Assembly (NCBI GenBank): GCA_030271035.1
Contig: JAMBUN010000298.1
Coordinates: forward strand, 368,309 to 432,308
From: Microascus cirrosus
Lineage: Eukaryota > Ascomycota > Sordariomycetes > Microascales > Microascaceae
DNA length: 64,000 nucleotides
Direction of reading: 5' to 3'
The first letter of the stretch is position 1, and each line of letters begins with the position of its first letter. Below are positions 21,242 through 32,497 of this stretch, piece by piece. The position numbers and the translations under genes are program-made. The notes below the pieces were generated by a model. The model had not been told where the DNA came from. It was given only the letters and a program-made list of their open reading frames with translations, and did not search any database.

Positions 21242-24146
21242 CTAGGGCCGGATCGCCGCCCCGATTCCCCTTCCCACATACCATATCGTCTCTCGGAACG
21301 CCCCGATCCGTATCGTGACGTCCGCCCGTGCATCAAGCTTCAAGCGCCCCCCCAGCGCCCGCCTGACCGCCTCGTACCCAATCGAGCCCATGGTCCACTT
21401 CACAGGTAGCCGCGGTGTGCGCGATACACCGGGTGGTACAGCGAAGGGCTCGTCGTAGTTGATGTGCCCGACCGGCTCGGTATGGTTATAGAACGCTGTC
21501 GCATTGACCCATTCTAGAAGGAGCGTATTTTGCGTGAAAGGAGAGACGAGGGTGAAGGCTGCGGTAGACGAAAAGAGATGGAAGGTCGCGTCGCGGATGA
21601 AGCGCTCCGAGTTGTCGGAGTCATCAGGCGGGAAATTGAGTCGAGGGGCGGCGACCTCAAAGTCGAAGTTGGAGAGCGCCCGTCCGAGGGCGGGTACTGC
21701 TGGGACGCTCTCCGCATGGGCCTTGGCCGTGAGTGTTATGTTCTGGCCTGATAGGTACCCCGAGACGAGATCAACTCCGATCTTCCGCCCTTTCTCTCCC
21801 GAGAGTGACGGCTCCCAGATGGCTGAGATGAGCAAATTCTCCACTCTCCCCCTAGAGATGCGTGCGTTCCGGACAGTCGCGTCGCCGATGACCGACCCAT
21901 TCTTCATAATATGTGCCGTGAAGTAGGGTACACTGGCCGAATACGGTGTTGGGTTCGTAATGTTGACCAGTGCTTCGATATGAATTGCCGTTGGTGTAGT
22001 TCTGAGCACCCTGAAGTTGCCGATCCTGGGGTTAAGTTTCCCAGGTGCCGAGTCCAGTGGAAGCGCTAAGAATCCCTGAATCAGTATCGGTAACGGAAAC
22101 AGCCGGTACCCCGTGGAGAAGCAAGACAAGAAAATAGAGAGCGAGCGCCTGTAATACCTCAAGCAAGTAACACCAAGCCCACGGGGTTCGGCCTGAAGAG
22201 GGTTACTGGAACATGGACGGACGTTTTACTGGAATCTTTCCCTTCGTGGGGACATTCTTGAGCACGAGCTCCCCAAGAACCGTTTTCACCTTGACATGTA
22301 CCACAGCATCGATGTCGAGGATGACTTCCCTGCCTCCGAACAGGAGCTGCTGCAGGACGTCGGTAAAGACGTCCTCGTCAGTAATGGTGAGCGGTACGTC
22401 CTCGGCCCGCGATTCGATGAGGAGAGAAACATTGCCATTATTTTCCTCGAGACGCGTCGATTGCGCGCTTTGCCACTCGGTGATGTTAAGGACACCGAGC
22501 TTGTCTCCCTTGTACAGTACGTCTGCTCTAGCCCGGATATCCGTCACATTGAGGTCCAGATTCAGCTCTCGCGGAAGACTCGCCAGGACCTCCATTGTGC
22601 CGGAGACCTTGGGCTTCGTGTCGTCGTCGCCAGGGTCCGCTAGCGGGTCGGGCAGTTGGAAGTCGACATCGGTCAAAGAGAAGTTCTTGATGAGATCATC
22701 GAACGACCTGCCGGGGAACGGAACGGGTACCGCGATACTAGATAGGATATCCCCAATCCATTCAGGCGTGCTCGAGCCCGGAACCTTACGCCCTCTAACG
22801 AGCACGTTCGGCGGCTTGTCTCCCCTGATATAGTGCCTGAGGAACTGATCCAATGGAGACGATGTCGAGTCCGGGCAGAGCCGAGTAAGAGAGTCCGGGA
22901 TCTCCTCGATGGTGCCGTGAATATCAACCGCCACTTCCGAATGAGGCTTGACATGGACACGGTCGGTAACCGCTTGTGCGACCGGAATGAACGGGTCGGC
23001 TGTATCGCAGTTGGGTACAAGGACCTCAAAGCCGAGCTCAGGGGTGTCGAGTTGCACCGGATATTCGTTGTACGACGTGATGGTCACATCTACCCCTACG
23101 GCGCTGCTGTTGTCCCCCGACCCGGGCGCGTCATGGAAATTCAGCCGCGAGATATTATACGCTGGAACCGCCGGCACATCGTTTGCTACATCCCAAGTAT
23201 TAGTCGCAAGTCCGTAACATTTGTTAAGAGTAAGTCCATGACATGACGTGCTGAAACAACAAGATCCGTGGCAGAGAAATTAGAAGAACGCCTTCTCGCC
23301 GAAATAAAAAGCAGCAAAAGAACGATAGAGAGATTGACCTTCAACGACAAATGACTCGACCACGGAATGTGTTCCGAGAGGTAGTCCGCCGGAGCGGAGC
23401 GAGATGTCAGCCTTCCCGAGAAGCCTGACAGTGTCTAGCTTGCCCTCCAAAAATGTGTTCGCCACCGTCCGGATGCCATCTGCATCACCGAGTGCCAGCT
23501 CTGTGATGATATCCACCGCCGTGCTGTGCCCATCGACGACATCGATCGTCAAAGGAGGAAGCGCGGCGGTGCCCAGTAGTATGTTCTCGTGCTCGGGAAG
23601 GTAGATCGAAACAAGGGTCTCGTCAGTTCCGAGCTTCCCCATAATCCATGTGGCCGCCCGGCCGATGCGCCTCGATGCGTCCTTCTCTACCCGTGACCCG
23701 TCCATCCGAAAATTAGCTTGCACTCTTGCGCGCACACCGGTCGAGGTGATCGACTCGAGAGATAGATTCGTCGGCTCGAGTACGGACGCCTGCTTTGCGT
23801 AGTCGCTAACGAGTGCAGGGGCGAAGAACGCTCCCAGCATGATGGCGACTACAAGAGAGATGAGGATCGCAACGGCGATGATAGACGGCCATCCGATCAT
23901 TGTCCCCCCTTTCTTGGAGCGGACCGATGAGGAGCGGCTCGCGCTCCGGGAAGAATAGGTTGCTGATACATCTTCGGCCGGCGCGCCCTTCACGCTACTC
24001 TGGTCTCCATCGTACCTAGACGTGTTCGCGGAACCCGAGAGCAGCGGAGTCGTTTCAGAGGATTCGTGCGCGGTGTCGTCGGGGAGCGCCCTGCCCTTGC
24101 CTTTCCCGGAGGAGGCGGAGGACCTAGGCTCCTCGTCGCCCGGCAT
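21242..24146 (-). CDS. TAG1: Tag1-like vacuolar membrane protein (DUF3712 repeats)
   Basis: Three coding blocks on one strand form one large protein of roughly 900 residues. Block 1 (24146-23324) has a Ser-rich cytosolic N-terminus with an acidic dileucine signal (ETTPLL, residues 31-36), a membrane helix at about 84-108 and the first lumenal domain. Block 2 starts near 23185 (NDVPAVPAYNISRLNF) and ends near 22230 or 22207. Block 3 (from 22148 or 22075 to 21242) has RVLRTTPTAIHIEALVNITN and a DUF3712-like end. Many NxS/T sites fit a lumenal domain. Yeast Tag1 (YLR173W) is a vacuolar membrane protein linked to autophagy termination; fungal relatives are often labelled pre-rRNA processing protein without evidence. 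The first intron is best placed at 23323-23186 (138 bp, branch-like CTAAT, TAG); its donor (GTTCTT) is weak. The second junction is unresolved. The start is ATG 24146; TTG at 24191 is rejected. Confidence 0.72.
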
Positions 24147-25641
24147 GGTAAGCGTCTCTCGGGGTTCAGGAGCCTGAAGCTGAGGTCGCAAATCTCGAGG
24201 AAAGTCAGGGCAGCAAGATAGAGATGGAGGATCAGATAAGTTGTTTAGAACTAGTGGATGCTCAGGTGTTGGAAGGTAGGTGGCAATCGGCGAGGGACTG
24301 GGCGGGTTGTACTTGCGTCTGCTGCGCCGTGGCGGGAGTCAGTCAGATGGGTCATAGCAATCACGTGGGTCTGAGGCGAGTTCTGGCGGGGTTGGTGCTC
24401 ATTTGATTGGGTAGGGGATGACCGGTCACCATGTCCCCCTCAAACTTTAACTCAAGGTACCAACACTTGTGCCTTGCTAACGGCTTCGGTTAGCGGAATG
24501 GGGACTTTGCATGTGCCTGGTTTACGATGTGGGATCGTAGGCATCCTCAAGTGGAAGCGAAGGTAAGGGCGGATGGAGGGTCAACCACACGGGGAGGAAC
24601 AAAAGGGATAGCACCTATTGTGTCGTCCTGCTTAGATGCCTTGTTGAAATACAGACTTATAGTACGACGTACTTCGTAGATTGTTCGCTCATGTGGTATG
24701 AAGAGACATGCATCGTTTCCTCATGTGCTACGCCTTACCTTATCTATAGCACTAAGAAGCACCCAGCTACAGACTTGTTCTCCTCGTTTGGATGCCGGGT
24801 GGCGCCCAAGCTTACGTTGCTAATATCTACAGTTCGCTAAACGACTCGTAGTCAGTGGGGCCCACCGGCGTTGGCTTGAAGCCATAGATCGCGGCATGGG
24901 ATGTGTGGAGTGCACCCGGCTCCTTCTGGAGCTGAAACAAGCCGGTGGAGTTACCGCACGCACATCGTGCGTCCTCCATCTGAAGGGTAAAGGTGGGTGA
25001 CTCAATGGTCACCATGCCACCTGATACTTGAGACATCATGTGACAACAATGACTTAAGGCCAAACGATGCATCGCGAGACAACTCGCGACACTACCATTT
25101 CAGCCGGACTCGACACTGTCTCCTGGTAGCGCAGTCTTTCTTCAACAAGAGAAACTGGCGACGGGGATGGCCAGTGAATGGGGTGTCGTACCAGTTATAG
25201 CTCGGACCATGTTCACTGCTAACTTAGCACCACCGACGTGTACTCCGAGTGCGGGTCGCCTCTGGGATGGCTTCAGCAGTCACTTTCAACGGCAAAGTTC
25301 AAATCCAAACCTTGAAACGATACGCCCTTGTTATTGTGCCCGGCCGGTATACGGCGGCGCGCTAATGGGTCAGCTCCAAACCAATCACGGACAATGTAAC
25401 CTCTAGACTGAGTCCTGGACACCAGGTCTCAGTAGTTTTCTTTCAACTCCTATTACCTGCGAGAGTGAGAAAGCGGCTCTACGGCGCCTGTTCCTTTGTC
25501 AGACCACCCACAAGCGAAGCTAAAGTGGAGTCAGTGACACCGATTGACGCTAACATCCCAGTTCCCGCATACTACCTCTAAAGACCGGGGGGAGGGGGGA
25601 CCTATTACATGTTAGCTGTCAAGTCGTACCCCGTCCAAGCC
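24147..25641. other. intergenic region
   Basis: About 1.5 kb upstream of the TAG1-like gene and downstream of the KHDC4-like gene. Contains CACGTG at 24362-24367. A 69-codon minus-strand frame (ATG 25033 to stop 24827) ends with IYGFKPTPVGP, faintly amidase-like; see findings. No supported gene. Confidence 0.4.
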
Positions 25642-27536
25642 TCATAGAATAGGACGTACTGAGCCGTAACTCCCGTAGGTTCCGGGTGGTGCCGAAGAGC
25701 CGGGCGGAGGAGGCGCAGATCCGGGGGGGGGCGGCGGTGGCGCCGGATCACTAGGCGGTGGCGGAGGAGCCGATTCGGTCGGGGGTGCAGGAGGCGATCC
25801 CGAGGTCGGTGCCGCAGGAGTTCCTTGCTGAGCTTGCTGATGGGCCTGGGCGGCAGCATAGTACTGTTGGTAATATTGAACGTAACTAGGGAATAGTGTC
25901 AGTTGCTATATTCGCATGTCAAAAAAATGTGAGTTGGAAACGAACGCTGCATAGCCGCCATACGCAGCGTAGGGATCCTGTCCTCCGTAGTACTGAGCGT
26001 ACTGCGCAGCATAGTCGGTAGCGGTAGCGGCCGGGGTAGCGGCAGGAGGGCTAGCACCAGAAGCAGCTCGGGGGCTAGCCGTCCGCCCTTCGCCCCTATA
26101 GCCGTTTCCACCGTAGGGCTGGTACGAGTCTCCTCGCGGGTTGCCGCCATGGTCGCCATAGTTGTTCCCGCGATGCCCGCCACCGCCGCCGTAACCCCTG
26201 GGCGGGCGACTCTTGAACTCCTCATATTGCTGCTTGACATTGTCGATCAGATCCTCGCAGAGTTCCTTCCCCTTCTCTACCATGGATTCCTCGCGGCCCC
26301 TAGAATAGTTGTTAGCAAAGGGTATGCGGACGAGAAAGCCTATCAGTCTTCAGGAGTGCAGACATACGTGACATGCAAAAACATATCCTCGTCACTCTCG
26401 CGGTTAGTTGCTTGCTCTAGGAAGCCGGAGCCCCGCCCCTTGATTTGGACGCGGCACCCCGTCTCGTACTGGATGTGCTTGACGTAAGCACCACCATGGC
26501 CAACTACCTGGGCACGGAGGTTGAAACCCGGAAGGGGTTCGAGATCAATAGGGATCTTCGCCTCTGGCCATTTGCGCTGTCTGATGTTAGTGTGCTACAC
26601 GCGATTGTGGAAAGGGAGATGGAAAGTGATACCCTGCCAAACTCATCTCGTTCAAAATTCTCCGGCTCCCGACGACGGAAACGGCGCTCATCCACCAATT
26701 TAGGAAGCTCTTGCTTCTTCAACTCTTCAATCATGGCAACCGCTTTCTCAAGGCCCTCCTTATTGGTACTTGTAACATGCAAGTAAAGAGGGGGGTTCTG
26801 AGATATACGTTAGGAGTCATCGAGAGGAGGGTTCACGACTGCAAGGCACTTACGGATGGAGTAGCCATGTTCTTGTCGGGGAAGTAGCTCCCACGGGTAG
26901 TGATATCTTGAAGCTCGTTAGTCCAATGTATCGTGCGTTGAAATCCCCATGATAAGAATCATACCGGCTCCACTGGCTTCCATAATCTAGCAAGAATTGT
27001 AGGTTAGTATAGGAAGAAACCACTTCTCAGAATGAGCGTCTGTAGTCGTTTAAGGCTTACCCGATGTTGGTTGGCGCTATTCGTGAGGATATACCGGTTG
27101 TGCAAGTCGTTAACCTCGATATCCTTGATGTAGTCGCCATCTACGACGTACATCTCCCCGTTGATAGTGCCACCTTCTTTGGACTTGCCCAGAGCAGGAA
27201 CCGGCGTCGACCCAGAGCTGGACGGTGACTTGATCGGAGGAACGTCGACATGCTGGATGCCTTTCTTTGCCTGGAGCTGGGCGTTAATCCTTGCGGCGGC
27301 GGCGGCTACATACCAAGTTACGTTAATACAACGATATCCAAGTTAGTAAAGGATTAGGCCATACCTGCTGCGGCGGCAGGATCACTTGGCTTGCCATCGG
27401 TAGGCGACTTAACCGAAGGACTTCGGTCGGGTGGGGGTGAGCGCGACCGGCGATCCGGCCGTGGCCGTCGTGTGGGCGCAGGCTCCGTCTGGTCGAAGCG
27501 AGAGCGCTTCGCGGTACGCCGTTCCGAATCATCCAT
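25642..27536 (-). CDS. KH-domain pre-mRNA splicing factor, KHDC4/BLOM7-like
   Basis: Eight exons rebuilt by phase: 27536-27365, 27305-27061, 26986-26965 (22 nt), 26906-26854, 26797-26633, 26576-26368, 26299-25946, 25885-25642; introns are 56-74 bp. The product is 487 residues. An RS-like, basic N-terminus (SRSPPPDRSPS) precedes a KH-like region (VEVNDLHNRYILTNSANQHRI-type segment, then MEASGADITTRGSYFPDKN and PPLYLHVTSTNKEGLEKAVAMI). A second KH region has FNLRAQVVGHGGAYVKHIQ, ETGCRVQIKGRGSGF and LCEDLIDNVKQQYEEFK. The tail is Gly/Tyr-rich then Gln- and Pro-rich. This order matches human KHDC4, which binds RNA and assists splicing in the nucleus. A GTACGT just before the stop could be a further donor, so the last few residues are uncertain. 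Divergent from ILV6. Confidence 0.88.
26965..26986 (-). other. 22-nt internal coding microexon of the KHDC4-like gene
   Basis: Flanked by CTAG on its 5' side and GTATGA on its 3' side. It encodes IMEASGA plus one base and is needed to complete the conserved MEASGADITTRG segment. Confidence 0.85.
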
Positions 27537-28072
27537 GACTGCGCGAAGTGTCGGCGAGATGCGGTCCTTCGGGGCGACGATCAAGCCGTGAGGGTTTTAG
27601 GAAGGGATGACGAAAAGAAATGTTAAGAATCTTAGGTGCCGGGTGAAGTGATACCCTGCGATAAAACCCTAAGCCTTGCGTTCGGACGGCTGGATCGCGG
27701 CAACTGCCCGGAAAATCAGCACAAGTGCCAAAGGGATCGTCGGGCTCGTGGGTCTCTCGGTGAAGGGCGGCCAACAGTCGCCTCCTGAAAACTTGACGGT
27801 AATATTTCGGCTGAAATATGAGTCTAGACGCACGGGCCAATGATCCTGGCAGGAGTCATCACCGAGGTCGGCCCACGGGGAAGCAGCTCCGGCTTTCACC
27901 CCAGAAAATTTCCCGGTCCAAAGACAAACATCGGTGAGTCAATCTAGCCCATCACCAACTTCCTCCCCAGCCATTGGGAACTTGTACGACTCCAATTTCT
28001 CATCACGGGCTGGGAACATCCAATTTCTGATCGGATAGAAGGCCCTTACCGGTTCCCAACCGGTCTATCAAA
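27537..28072. promoter_or_regulatory. divergent promoter region KHDC4-like / ILV6
   Basis: 536 bp between divergent start codons, so both promoters must lie here. No open frame of note and no specific factor site recognised. Confidence 0.5.
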
Positions 28073-29081
28073 ATGGCGTCCCGCCGCGTCTTGTCGACGA
28101 CCCTCCGAACGGCAACCCGGGCGCCCGTCACCGTCTCGGCGACCCAGTGCCGGTATGAATCCTCGTCGGTGTCCGCGCTAGCCTACAAGGCTCTCCGCCG
28201 CCGCTCGGGACCTCTCCCCGTCGCTGAATCTCCTTCGTGGACCGCCCAGGCCGCCGTCTCCAACATCCTCTACGAGACTCCCCTGCCTTCGACCACCCCG
28301 CCGAAGCGCCACGTCCTCAACTGCCTCGTACAGAATGAGCCGGGTGTCCTCTCTCGCATTTCGGGTATCCTCGCCGCCCGTGGCTTCAATATTGACTCAC
28401 TTGTCGTGTGCAGCACAGAGGTGGAGGACCTGTCGCGCATGACCATCCTCCTCAGGGGCCAGGACGGTGTCATCGAGCAGGCGAGAAGGCAGCTTGAGGA
28501 CCTCGTCCCTGTCTGGGCCGTCCTCGACTACACTGACACCGCGCTGGTCCAGAGGGAGCTGCTACTCGCCAAGGTCAACATCCTCGGCCCTGAGTACTTC
28601 GAGGAGCTGCTCGCGCACCACCGGGAGATCTCGTCACAGGAGCCTAAGTCGGAGCAGGCCATCCATGCGGCTGAGCCGACGCTGGAGGAGAGCTCCAAGG
28701 ACTTCCACCCTAGCAGGCTCGCGATGAGCGAGGCACTCCGTCACAAGCATGAGCACCTGAAGTCGATCACGTACCTGGCGCACCAGTTCCGTGGCAAGGT
28801 GCTGGATATCAGCACCAACAGCTGCATCGTCGAACTGTGAGTCACCCCACGCTTGGTTCCTGTGACGCCCAGATGTATACTAACACCGTCTGCTTTACAG
28901 GTCTGCCAAGCCGAGCCGCGTTGACTCGTTCATGAAGCTCATCACGCCCTTCGGTATCCTGGAGTCCGCCCGCACTGGGCTGATGGCCCTGCCGCGTTCG
29001 CCGCTGCTTGACCCCCAGGCTGAGTCTACGCAGAAGGAGATGGATGAGATTGTCGATGCTAGCCAGCTACCCCCTGGCTAA
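28073..29081 (+). CDS. ILV6: acetolactate synthase regulatory (small) subunit, mitochondrial
   Basis: Regulatory subunit of acetohydroxyacid synthase, first step of branched-chain amino acid synthesis; it stimulates Ilv2 and confers valine feedback. Exons 28073-28836 and 28901-29081; the 64-bp intron (GTGAGT..CAG, with TACTAAC) restores CIVELSAKPSRVDSFMKL. 314 residues (yeast Ilv6 is 309). An Arg/Ser/Thr-rich presequence (MASRRVLSTTLRTATRAP) directs it to the matrix. The N-terminal ACT domain is clear: HVLNCLVQNEPGVLSRISG and GFNIDSLVV (about residues 77-113). The C-terminal small-subunit domain has ALVQRELLLAKV and LITPFGILESARTGLMALPRSP. As in other fungi, a longer insert lies between the two (HHREISSQEP...SEALRHKHEHLKS). 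Confidence 0.97.
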
Positions 29082-29509
29082 GTATGTAGATTTAATGTTT
29101 GATAAGATCTCGCGATCCAATACTTGTATCTTGCGATGGTAGCAACGGCGACCTCATACCGGACATGTGGAAGGCCTGTATATCATTCGATCGTGAGAAC
29201 CATAGTCTTGTTCCCCTTTCTCGAATTTTAGACGAAAGCAGTCACAGGTGATTCGTTTTTTTTTTTCTGAGCACCCGACGTCCAATAAATTCATGTGGGA
29301 GTCCTGCAATGCGACCAGTTTTGGTGGGGCGTTGCTGTCCGGTCAGGAGCCAATCCCCAAGAAAGTGCCCCGCACCCAAGTGACTCGGGAGCTCCGAGAG
29401 CTTCCACTTGGGCACCTAGACCCAATCGATCAACTTCTGCCGCCACGGGCCCCAAGACTGCGTCTCTTCCCTCCAAATTACACATGTACAGTACAACCAG
29501 CATACATTC
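29082..29509. promoter_or_regulatory. intergenic region ILV6 to TRAPPC13-like gene
   Basis: 428 bp holding the ILV6 3' UTR and the downstream promoter. A T10 run lies near 29256-29266. No other gene seen. Confidence 0.5.
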
Positions 29510-30579
29510 ATGATGAGCCACCAACGATACCCGTCTCACGACCCTGTGAAGGAGCCGCACTCAATCTCCCTCAAGGTCCTTAGGCAAGTTCTCCGACCTG
29601 TCATGGAGCTCTTCAGGACGCCCGGCAACCCAACTAACACAATCCCAGGCTCTCCCGACCCTCCCTCGTTACGCAATACCCCGTCCAACCACCCTCTGCG
29701 ACCACAACAACCCCTGAACCCGCCTCAACGGCCCTCCCGCCATCATCCGCTGCGTCCCTCGCCTACGCGCCGTGCTCCACAAATCCCGACCCTTTCTTGC
29801 TCTCCCCGGCCGTTAGCCTCCCCCTCTCCTTCGGCTCTGCCTCTGTTGGCGAATCCTTCAGCTGCACTCTCTGCGCCAACAATGACCTCGACACCACCAA
29901 CCCCCCACCTGCGCAACTCCAGAAGCGCATCCGCGACGTCCGCATCGAAGCCGAAATGAAAACCCCCGGGGCATCCTCTCCTGTCTCGAAACTGGAGCTC
30001 ACGCCCGCGGATGGGAAAGGTGTTTTGGGGGGTGAAGGAGTGGACCTCGAGCCGGGGGGTACGCTGCAGAAGATTGTGGCATTTGATCTAAGGGAAGAGG
30101 GGAATCATGTTCTTGCCGTCACTGTGAGCTATTACGAGGCGACGGAGCTGAGCGGGCGGACGAGGACATTCCGGAAGTTATACCAGTTTATATGCAAGCC
30201 ATCGATGATTGTGCGGACGAAGGCGGGGCCGTTGAGGAAGGGCGACGGCGGGAGGCGGTGGGCCCTGGAGGCGCAGCTAGAGAACTGCAGCGAGGATGTC
30301 ATACAGCTGGAGAGTGTGACGCTCGATCTAAAGGGGGGGTTGGACTACGGGGACTGTAACTGGGAGGCTGGAGGAGGGAAGAGGCCAGTCCTACATCCGG
30401 GTGAGATCGAGCAGATATGCTTCGTAGTGAGGGAAAAGAAAGGTGAGGAGGCCGCCGATGAGACGGATGGGAGGACAGTGTTTGGTGTGCTGAATATTGG
30501 ATGGAGGGGGGAGATGGGGAACAGGGGATACCTTACCACGGGGCAGCTCTCGGCGAGGAGTACGAGGCAGTCTCGGTGA
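29510..30579 (+). CDS. TRAPP complex subunit, TRAPPC13 family (DUF974)
   Basis: TRAPPC13 is a TRAPPIII-associated subunit in ER-Golgi traffic and autophagy. Exons 29510-29583 and 29649-30579; 334 residues. The junction restores HSISLKVLRLSRPSLVTQYPV, the diagnostic N-terminal strand of the family (human protein: SLKVMRLTKP-like). The 65-bp intron begins GCAAGT instead of GT, a GC-AG intron, and ends CCCAG. Further family features: LSFGSASVGESFSCTLCANND, GVDLEPGGTLQKIVAFDLREEGNHVLAVTVSYYE and the second Ig-like domain LEAQLENCSEDVIQLESVTL. Two ATGs in tandem (29510, 29513) could both serve. It converges on the Pol iota-like gene with only 86 bp between the stops, so the 3' UTRs probably overlap. 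Confidence 0.87.
29584..29648 (+). other. GC-AG intron of the TRAPPC13-like gene
   Basis: Donor AG|GCAAGT, acceptor CCCAG. The rest of the donor is a perfect match, as is usual for GC-AG introns, and splicing here rejoins the conserved VLRLSRPS segment. Confidence 0.85.
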
Positions 30580-30665
30580 GGCCCAAGGATGATGATAAAA
30601 CACTTAGCTCCAAAGAAGTTATGCATCGCGGGCGGTCTGTACAAATATAATGATTCACGGAGCCT

Positions 30666-32497
30666 TCAGTCTCCCAATTCATGGTATCTTAGGTGTGCCA
30701 CAAGAGCAAAGTACGGGATCTGATAACCACATCGTGAGCACGGTTCCCCCTCGGCAAAGTCATCCCACTGAGGATACCACTCGTCTTCAATCCCATGGTT
30801 CGTCCCCTGGTGTCCCTCATTCCCGGACGAGGGCCCCACGCGGAAAGGCTTCAATACTTCATCCTGCGTCTTGAACATGACCGAGATGTCCCTCCCCTGC
30901 CCTGTCCCATCATCGCTCCCCGTCAACACCATGTTCGAGACACATATGTTCAGGACCACAAGGCCCCACCTATCGCCCTTCCCGTCCTGGAGTTTCCTCA
31001 ATAGGGGGAGAACAGCCTCAGTGACAAGTCTATCCGCCAGCCGCTCGATGCTGTCCTTTAAACCGAATATAAAGCTTGGGAGGGGCGCGGACCGGGAGAC
31101 GCGACTGAAGTAACCCTCGCGTTCCCCGCCCGTAAGTGGAGCATTGATGGACAGCCTGAGGGTTTTCGGCCGCGCGATCCACCGCTGTGTGGCTTCCCTG
31201 TGCGGATTATCGTCGTCTTCCACCAGATCGACGCGCATCCTCCGCACCAGAGATCTCGAGATCTTGCGCAACTCTTCCGTGATACGGTCCAGATCATCGA
31301 GGCCCCTGTACGTATCCTCGATGCTAATCTGCGTTGGGATATCATTCGCTGGCTTCACCTCGGTATCATCAACGCCGTGCAGGAGCCCCCATACCCTCTC
31401 CCCAGCACCCTTCTCCGCCCCGGGCCCGCCAAGCAAGGTCTCAAGAGAGGCTGGACTGATCTCTGGGTGAGAGCGCACATCCCCCGCCGTAAGTTTACAC
31501 TCCATGTTCATGGGGTCCTGCGGCGGCAGGTCAGGGATGAGCTTCGAGTGTAGAAGTTTCCCCGCCTTGAAGCCTATCCACGGCATCTGGCGGAGGGAGT
31601 GGCCATCGACGAAAGTGGTTACAGCGTCATCGGTCAGTGAGAGGAGAGTGGTCTGGGCGCGCGGCTTGTTCCTGTTCCCCGCTAGCTTGGCGAGGAGCTT
31701 GTTGGTGGCGATGCCACAGGTGGTGGTGTAGCCGTAGTCATGCTCCAGCTTTGATCTGAGATAGTAAGCGAGGTGAGAGCCCAAGAGGAGGCGGAGGCAT
31801 AGGGGATTATCGGGGACTACAGAGTCAGGGGTGCCGCCTTCAACACAGCCCGCGAAGCGAGTGAGGTCGCAGATGAACCCATTTTCCGGGTCACTCTTCG
31901 ACAGGTGGAAGAATGAGCTGGAAAGGGTGGTGAGGTTAAGGCAGAGGATGTTGTAGTCCACGATATCCGTGACATCTGCCCCTTCACATCAGCATCTCGT
32001 GGCAGACGCCGACCGAACAAACGGCGGAAATACATGACGCCACATACCCATGAATACCTCGTCAAGCCCCAGCCGCTCCACCTTTTTATTCCAAGAATGC
32101 CCCTTGAGCACGCGATATAGCCGCTTACTCACGTCCCGGAACGGACTTAGGTCCTCTCCATCGATGATCACCAACTCCGGACACGCCTTCTTGGCCGCCG
32201 CTATCTGCGAGAGCTTGGCCACTCCACGGGCGCGAGCGACATAGTTGCACGTCGCCAGAATGCCCTTCTGCTTCACTCCAAGGGGCAGCGATTTCAAGGC
32301 GGGGTTCTGGTTCTCAAAGACGGAGGCATAGAAACAGTCGTAGTCCTTGCATCGCGAGTCAGCTCGGCACAACCGTGGTCCCAAGAGGGAAGTAAGCTTG
32401 CTCTAGCTCAGGTCGATGTGGAGATTAGGGTACGTACGAACTGCAATATCACCCTGTCATCTTTCCGTTTCGGTATCCTGGGTGGAGGCCGATCCAT
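30666..32497 (-). CDS. Y-family translesion DNA polymerase, Pol iota-like
   Basis: Three exons (32497-32438, 32345-32048, 31975-30666; introns 92 and 72 bp), 555 residues. The first catalytic motif is ILQFDYDCFYASV (catalytic D21); exon 2 continues with GILATCNYVARARGV; the second catalytic pair is in VERLGLDEVFMDVTD (D115, E116). The ERLG(F/L)DE form is that of Pol iota rather than Pol eta (SIDEAY). Helix-hairpin-helix region: YGYTTTCGIATNKLLAKLAGNRNKP; the little-finger domain has TQISIEDTYRGL and LRLSINAPL. The C-terminus carries a zinc finger C532-x2-C535-x11-H547-x3-H551, the spacing of the Pol eta ubiquitin-binding UBZ. Role: bypass of DNA lesions in the nucleus. The start ATG follows from the exon-1 frame MDRPPPRIPKRKDDRVILQF. 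Confidence 0.87.

Noticed and set aside
24147..24191. TTG-initiated extension of the Tag1-like gene
   Set aside because: TTG start is not credible; ATG 24146 follows in frame.
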